Positions 6,406 through 10,141 of a DNA stretch of 10,141 nt are shown piece after piece. The translations under genes were made by a program, and so were the position numbers. Under the pieces are notes generated by a model. The model made no database searches and had not been told where the DNA came from. It saw only the letters and a list, made by a program, of their open reading frames with translations. Numbering within the stretch: the stretch's first letter is position 1; each line of letters opens with the position of its first letter. The stretch spans positions 1-10,141 of the forward strand of contig JBBQNJ010000112.1 in NCBI GenBank assembly GCA_038329845.1, read 5' to 3'. Origin of the DNA: JBBQNJ01 sp038329845. GTDB taxonomy: Bacteria > Planctomycetota > Phycisphaerae > Tepidisphaerales > Tepidisphaeraceae.

Positions 6406-7806
6406 TCAGCTCGATGACAACGTTGATAACCAACCGCCGCCAAATCCCGCGCGACGTAACCCCGTGACGACGTAAGGGCAACGCCGCGTCAGTTGCCAGA
6501 GCAAGCCCGAGCGGAAGTTCTCACACGCCAAAACGACCGGCCCCAAGTTGATCCCGTAATGGAACCGCGAGGTCCAGCCGGGCTGACCCGGCGACTGTTG
6601 CGGGAAGGTCAAATTGAAGCTGCACTTGAAGCAATACTTGCCTGTGGTCTGCGGGTACACCTCCTGGAAATGCCGCGCCGTCGGCAGGACGATCTCCGGG
6701 GCAAAGGGCAGCGAGGCGACCACGGCCCACGGGGCGACGGTCCCGTCGTCCGGGCCGTCCGGCACACCGCGTGCCACATAATTAAAAAAACGGTGATTGA
6801 CGCCCGCGACCTGGCGCACCGTCCGACCGGGTCCATCACTTGCGCTCAGCCCCCAGAAGTAGGGACCGTAGCCGACGAAGCCGTGCGGGTTATGAATTGC
6901 GCACTGCTGTTGCACTTGGGTCGCGCGCCGGCTGTTCTCGAAGTAGTCGATGCCCTTGCCGCGCATGTAGACATCCTGGATCCCCCGGAAGTCGATCCAC
7001 AGGTGCGAGTATTGATGGATGAAGAGCGAACCCCCATGCAGGAACTCGTGGCCATAAAGCTCCCGCCACTGGTAGGTTGAGGCCCACGCCGCATAGCTGG
7101 CCTCTGGCAGCGGGTACGTGGGCGAGCCCAGGCCCAGCACGTACAGTAGTAGAGCCTCGTCGTAGCCTTTCCAGCGGTACTTCAAAAAGCCGCGCTCAGG
7201 CTTCCATCCGTGGGTGATCGTCGCGCCCCGGTTTTGCGCCCACTGCCAATCGGCCCGGCGGTAGAGCGCATCGGCCAACGTGCGGATCTCCCGCTCAGCT
7301 TCATCATCTTGATCAAAATAGCTGGCGGCGGTGAGCATGCCGGCCAGCAGAAAAGCCGTATCGATTGTGGAAAGCTCACAGCGTCCGGCCCGCCGGCCGG
7401 TCTGCATGTCGAGAAAGTGGTAGTAGAACCCCTTGTAGCCCGTTGCATGCAGGGCCGTCCCCTGGAGACTCGTCCAGAAGAACCGCAACACCGCCAGTGA
7501 TCGCTCGATCGCTTCGGCGCGCGTCATCCAGGCTCGCTCGACGCCAACTGGATAGGCTGCCAGGGCAAACCCAACGGCGGCGATGCTCGCGAGGGCGGCC
7601 CGTTGAGTCTTGTCAGCCACCAAGCCGTTCGCCGGATTGGTCTCGTGAAGGAAGTAGCCGAAGGCATCCCGCTGGAGCGCGTGCAGCATCTCTGCGCTGC
7701 TTGCTGTTTGGGTCGGGCCATTCGCCCGGTGTCTGGGCGCGGTTTGATGCGCCCCAGTTTCAGCGGCTTCTTCCGGACCGGATTGTCTCTGGCGTCTGTT
7801 ATCCAC
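6406..7806 (-). CDS. Glycoamylase-like glucan hydrolase (PF10091/GH144 type)
   Basis: The protein resembles the glucoamylase-family (COG5368/PF10091) proteins, which include GH144 endo-beta-1,2-glucanases and a domain of cyclic beta-1,2-glucan synthases. It is an (alpha/alpha)6-barrel type hydrolase. Conserved stretches are GYKGFYYHFLDM (123-134), ELSTIDTAFLLAGML (144-158), GYDEALLLYVLGLGSPTYP (214-232), HGGSLFIHQYSHLWID (257-272), and the C-terminal CPYVVTGLRRAGFGGGW (443-459). Acidic residues such as Asp149, Asp216 and Glu217 are candidate active-site positions, by pattern only. The start is uncertain. A GTG at 7806 gives 466 residues and overlaps the YHS stop by eight bases. An ATG at 7902 lies deep in the YHS gene without a ribosome-binding site, and an ATG at 7689 would begin at the domain edge. 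With none of these is a signal peptide visible, which is unusual for a family often exported. The gene precedes gnd by 80 bases. The exact glucan linkage is unknown. Confidence 0.85.
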   Translation of the reverse strand: MDNRRQRQSGPEEAAETGAHQTAPRHRANGPTQTASSAEMLHALQRDAFGYFLHETNPANGLVADKTQRAALASIAAVGFALAAYPVGVERAWMTRAEAIERSLAVLRFFWTSLQGTALHATGYKGFYYHFLDMQTGRRAGRCELSTIDTAFLLAGMLTAASYFDQDDEAEREIRTLADALYRRADWQWAQNRGATITHGWKPERGFLKYRWKGYDEALLLYVLGLGSPTYPLPEASYAAWASTYQWRELYGHEFLHGGSLFIHQYSHLWIDFRGIQDVYMRGKGIDYFENSRRATQVQQQCAIHNPHGFVGYGPYFWGLSASDGPGRTVRQVAGVNHRFFNYVARGVPDGPDDGTVAPWAVVASLPFAPEIVLPTARHFQEVYPQTTGKYCFKCSFNLTFPQQSPGQPGWTSRFHYGINLGPVVLACENFRSGLLWQLTRRCPYVVTGLRRAGFGGGWLSTLSSS

Positions 7807-7990
7807 AGCAGCACCCAGACTTGCCCCGCGGCTTGGCACCGGCGGGAGTGGACAGAAACTTTTGCCGGCAGGGGTCGCTGCAAAAGTAGAAGGTCTTACC
7901 ATCTCGGTCGGCGTGGAGAGCGATTGTCTTGTCCACGGTCATGCCGCAGATGGGGTCTTTGGTTACGGATTTCGATTCATTCATGGTCAT
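7799..7990 (-). CDS. YHS-domain small protein with CCC tail
   Basis: The product has 63 residues. It carries the YHS domain, a small treble-clef-like metal-associated module often linked to heavy-metal resistance genes and ATPases. Visible elements are DPICGMTVD (12-20) and FYFCSDPCRQKFL (34-46), giving the conserved Cys15, Cys37 and Cys41. The tail is GKSGCCCG, adding three consecutive cysteines at 60-62. Two ATGs (7990 and 7984) share an AGGAAAGGA ribosome-binding stretch; 7990 is used here, and 7984 would remove two residues. It lies 22 bases after the methyltransferase-like gene, and its last codons overlap the probable GTG start of the glucan hydrolase. It may bind or deliver copper or another soft metal, given its place behind a CPH-type ATPase; that is inference from context. 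Confidence 0.85.
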   Translation of the reverse strand: MTMNESKSVTKDPICGMTVDKTIALHADRDGKTFYFCSDPCRQKFLSTPAGAKPRGKSGCCCG

Positions 7991-8012
7991 GTTCCTTTCC
8001 TGAGTGTTGTTA

Positions 8013-8756
8013 TTATAACTGACTTTTCATTTCGGTTTCCACGTCGTCGTTCCGTTTGCGGCGTGGTGTGGTACCCGAGTTAGCCGGTGTCTGAACGACT
8101 CTCGGCGAGTTGTCGCTTCGTGTGGTGGCCAAGTTGGGCCATTGCCCCCAACGCGGAATAAACATCGGCACCCGTTTCCGGTATTCGCCATATTCGTCGC
8201 CGAATTCTTCCTCGACTTTTTGCTCCTCACTTCGCGCCAGCAGGTAATAGGCAAGAACGATGACGGGGAATAGCGCGACGGAGAAAACGGTGGGCCAATG
8301 CACGATGCCCTCGCCGAATAGCGCAATGAAAAGTCCGGTGTATTGCGGATGCCGCACCAAAGCGTAGAGGCGGTTCGTCACGAGCCGGCCCTTCTGTCGG
8401 GCGCGGTGAAGCTCCCGCCATCCTTCCATGAAAATGCCGAAGCCGATGAACAGGAGCGTGTAGCCGAGGATCATCGAGATCATCATGCCCGTCGCGCCGT
8501 GACCCAGCAGCGTGGACCAAAGGTTGGCGTTGAGGTTGGTCTTATCGAGTCCGAAGAACCGGACGAGCAGATAGATGGTGAGCGGAAAACCATACATCTC
8601 TGCATAGAGGGCAATGATGAACGCCTGGATCACGCCGGCACTCGCCCACTCCTTCCACGTCTTGGGCGCGAGGTAGCGGTAGAGAAACCATGAGGCCACC
8701 ACGATCACGATCAGGGCGAGGCCCCAAGCTCCTGAATGTGCAATGTGTTCATTCAT
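8013..8756 (-). CDS. Isoprenylcysteine carboxyl methyltransferase-like membrane protein
   Basis: The product has 247 residues. Hydrophobic segments are visible at about 12-26, 42-67, 90-112 and 139-174, consistent with a multi-span inner-membrane protein. The family signature is RHPQYTG (135-141), followed by SEEQKVEEEFGDEYGEYRKRVPMFIPR (176-202, with its Glu, Tyr and Pro-rich end). This is the S-adenosylmethionine-binding and catalytic region of the ICMT/PEMT-like methyltransferases. A polar, basic tail of about 45 residues follows (203-247). Bacteria usually lack prenylated protein substrates, so the real substrate is unknown; relatives are often found beside metal-transport genes, as here. 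The ATG at 8756 is preceded by AAGGAAG at a rather long distance (about 12 bases). The upstream neighbour is the metal ATPase and the downstream neighbour the YHS gene, 22 bases away. Confidence 0.9.
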   Translation of the reverse strand: MNEHIAHSGAWGLALIVIVVASWFLYRYLAPKTWKEWASAGVIQAFIIALYAEMYGFPLTIYLLVRFFGLDKTNLNANLWSTLLGHGATGMMISMILGYTLLFIGFGIFMEGWRELHRARQKGRLVTNRLYALVRHPQYTGLFIALFGEGIVHWPTVFSVALFPVIVLAYYLLARSEEQKVEEEFGDEYGEYRKRVPMFIPRWGQWPNLATTRSDNSPRVVQTPANSGTTPRRKRNDDVETEMKSQL

Positions 8757-8847
8757 GGTTTTGTTTCTTCCTTTGTCGTTTGTGTTTCACTTCGAGTTTC
8801 GCGGGCAGCTTGTTCCTTATCACTCGGTGAGCCTTGTTCTCCATTTT
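8757..8847 (-). other. A-rich spacer with a 31-codon basic ORF overlapping the next start
   Basis: The gap between the ATPase stop and the methyltransferase-like start is 91 bases and A-rich on the minus strand. An ORF of 31 codons starts at the ATG at 8844, three bases after the ATPase TAA. It runs to a TGA at 8749-8751, overlapping the methyltransferase start in ATGAATGA. The peptide begins MENKAHRVIRNKLPAKL and has seven Lys, four Arg and three His. There is no clear ribosome-binding site before it. It could be a coupling or leader ORF, or chance. Confidence 0.25.
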
Positions 8848-10141
8848 TTATTTAGGGTCGGTTTTGATTTTCAGCATTCGTGCGTTGATCGCCACAATCA
8901 CCGTGCTCGCGGCCATCAGCACCGCGCCCAGGGCGGGAGTGAGCAACACACCCCATGCATAAAGCACTCCGGCCGCCAGCGGAATGGCCACGACGTTGTA
9001 GCCCGTGGCCCACACCAAGTTTTGCATCATCTTGAGGTACGTGGCGCGGGAGAGCTTCAGGATGGCGACCACATCCGAGGGATTGCTTCTCACCAGAATG
9101 ACGTCGGCGGTTTCGACGGCGACATCCGAGCCGGCTCCGATGGCGATTCCCAAATCGGCCTGCGCCAGTGCGGGAGCGTCGTTCACGCCGTCGCCGGTCA
9201 TGGCGACCAACTCACCCCGGGATTGAACCTCTTTCACCTTGGCGGCTTTGTCCTGAGGCAGGACTTCGGCGAAGTATTCATCCAGTCCGATCTGGTCCGA
9301 TACCCAATTGGCAGTCGCTTTGTTATCGCCGGTAAGCATCACGCAACGGATCTTCATTTCCTTGAGCGCATCAATCGCCTGCTTCGCCTCGGGCCGGATG
9401 ATGTCGGCCAGCGCCATCGCTCCTTTCAGCGCTCCGTCCACGAGGACAAATACCACCGTCTTCCCCTGCGCTTGCAGTGGCTCGACGCGTTTGTCCGTCA
9501 TCTCGATGTTCTGTTCGCGCAGAAATCCCGGACTCACCACCTTGATCTCCTTGCCCTCAACCCGGCCTTGGGCACCTTTGCCGGCAATACCTTTGAAGTT
9601 TTCCACCGGCGATTTCTTTTCGGAAGCGCCGGCAATCGCTTTGGCAATGGGATGTTCAGAATTCGCATCCACCGAAGCCGCATAGCGACGCAGCGTTTCT
9701 TCGTCGATGTCCTGCGAAAGCAGGAGCGTATCTGTCACGCCAAATCGTCCTTCCGTGAGTGTGCCGGTCTTGTCGAAGATGATCGCCTGCAGTTTTCGCG
9801 CGCCCTCAAACGCGACGCGGCTGCGAATCAAAAGGCCGTTCTTCGCGGCCAGGGCAGTGGATACAGCCACGACCAACGGCACCGCGAGACCCAGAGCATG
9901 CGGACAAGCGATCACCATGACCGTGACGGTGCGTTCAATGGCGAACGCGAAGTCCTTGCCCATGAGAACCTGCCAGATAAGGAAGGTGATCACACCGCCC
10001 CCCAAGGCGACGATGGTGAGCCACATCGCGGCGGTGTTGGCCAGATCCTGGGTCTTTGATTTGCTTTCCTGCGCCTGTTTGACGAGATCAATGACCTGCG
10101 ACAGAAACGAATCCTTGCCAGTGCCCTTCACCTCGATGGTC
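8848..10141 (-). CDS. Heavy-metal P1B-type ATPase, CPH (CopB-like) class, C-terminal part
   Basis: The reading frame is open to the window edge, so the N-terminal metal-binding region and first membrane spans are missing. About 430 residues are visible. They include the end of the actuator domain, two membrane spans, and the metal-site motif ACPHALG (about 9888-9909). Then come the phosphorylation motif DKTGTLTEG (Asp codon at 9772-9774), SEHPIAKAI with the His-Pro of P1B ATPases, TGDN, and the hinge TGDGVNDAPA. The last two spans contain GYNVVAIPLAAG and MAASTVIVAINA. A CPH rather than CPC motif places it with the CopB-like P1B-3 group, proposed to export Cu(II) or Cu(I)/Ag(I) from the cytoplasm using ATP. 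It heads the visible run of minus-strand genes. The specific metal is inferred from the motif and not proven. Confidence 0.95.
   Translation of the reverse strand, partial: TIEVKGTGKDSFLSQVIDLVKQAQESKSKTQDLANTAAMWLTIVALGGGVITFLIWQVLMGKDFAFAIERTVTVMVIACPHALGLAVPLVVAVSTALAAKNGLLIRSRVAFEGARKLQAIIFDKTGTLTEGRFGVTDTLLLSQDIDEETLRRYAASVDANSEHPIAKAIAGASEKKSPVENFKGIAGKGAQGRVEGKEIKVVSPGFLREQNIEMTDKRVEPLQAQGKTVVFVLVDGALKGAMALADIIRPEAKQAIDALKEMKIRCVMLTGDNKATANWVSDQIGLDEYFAEVLPQDKAAKVKEVQSRGELVAMTGDGVNDAPALAQADLGIAIGAGSDVAVETADVILVRSNPSDVVAILKLSRATYLKMMQNLVWATGYNVVAIPLAAGVLYAWGVLLTPALGAVLMAASTVIVAINARMLKIKTDPK

Noticed and set aside
5672..6475. Plus-strand ORF (267 codons) opposite gnd
   Set aside because: Antisense register shadow of gnd with no recognisable domain.
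6326..6481. N-terminal extension of gnd
   Set aside because: The conserved protein begins at MELGMIGLG with a good ribosome-binding site. The extension is Arg-rich and overlaps the hydrolase gene in another frame.
7807..7902. N-terminal extension of the glucan hydrolase to the ATG at 7902
   Set aside because: This stretch lies within the YHS gene in another frame, has no ribosome-binding site, and has no similarity to the hydrolase family that I can recognise.
8743..10059. Long plus-strand ORF (438 codons) opposite the metal ATPase
   Set aside because: It is in exact antisense codon register with the ATPase, where stops appear only opposite certain Leu and Ser codons that are rare here. The peptide is low in recognisable structure, and the ATPase on the other strand is unmistakable.

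Overview
The window is a bacterial accessory-type locus, moderately GC-rich, with every convincing gene on the minus strand. It therefore reads from right (10141) to left (1). Nothing in the sequence fixes the phylum. The mix of a short-type 6-phosphogluconate dehydrogenase, a phosphoketolase, a CPH-type metal ATPase and an IS630-like transposase suits an environmental bacterium. The dense packing, overlapping stops and starts, and a flanking insertion sequence suggest a mobile or island-like setting.

Layout in transcription order. (1) 10141-8848: the 3' part of a copper/silver-type P1B ATPase with a CPH motif (CopB-like), cut by the window edge. (2) 8847-8757: a 91-base A-rich spacer holding a 31-codon basic ORF that overlaps the next start. 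(3) 8756-8013: an integral-membrane isoprenylcysteine carboxyl methyltransferase-like protein. (4) 7990-7799: a 63-residue YHS-domain protein with a CCC tail. (5) 7806-6406: a glycoamylase-like (PF10091/GH144-type) glucan hydrolase whose probable GTG start overlaps the YHS stop. (6) 6325-5294: gnd. (7) 5294-3897: zwf, overlapping gnd. (8) 3900-3211: a HAD hydrolase, overlapping zwf by ATGA. (9) 2966-2745: a His-rich single-span membrane miniprotein. (10) 2719-287: xfp phosphoketolase. (11) 59-1: the first 19 codons of an IS630-family-like transposase.

How the genes may work together (inference): the carbon genes describe glucan to glucose, then glucose-6-phosphate to 6-phosphogluconate to ribulose-5-phosphate, then xylulose-5-phosphate to acetyl-phosphate. 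Glucokinase, 6-phosphogluconolactonase, epimerase and acetate kinase are not in the window and would have to come from elsewhere. The cofactor-binding loops of both dehydrogenases lack the usual NADP phosphate-binding arginines, so this branch may make NADH rather than NADPH. The metal genes lie directly upstream in the same direction with short gaps, so metal efflux and this carbon shunt may share transcripts.

No tRNA, rRNA, CRISPR array or strong rho-independent terminator was seen. No CDS shows a frameshift. The window does not contain an obviously unknown multi-gene system. The most distinctive points are the predicted NAD wiring, the metal/carbon gene fusion and the two His- or Cys-rich miniproteins.
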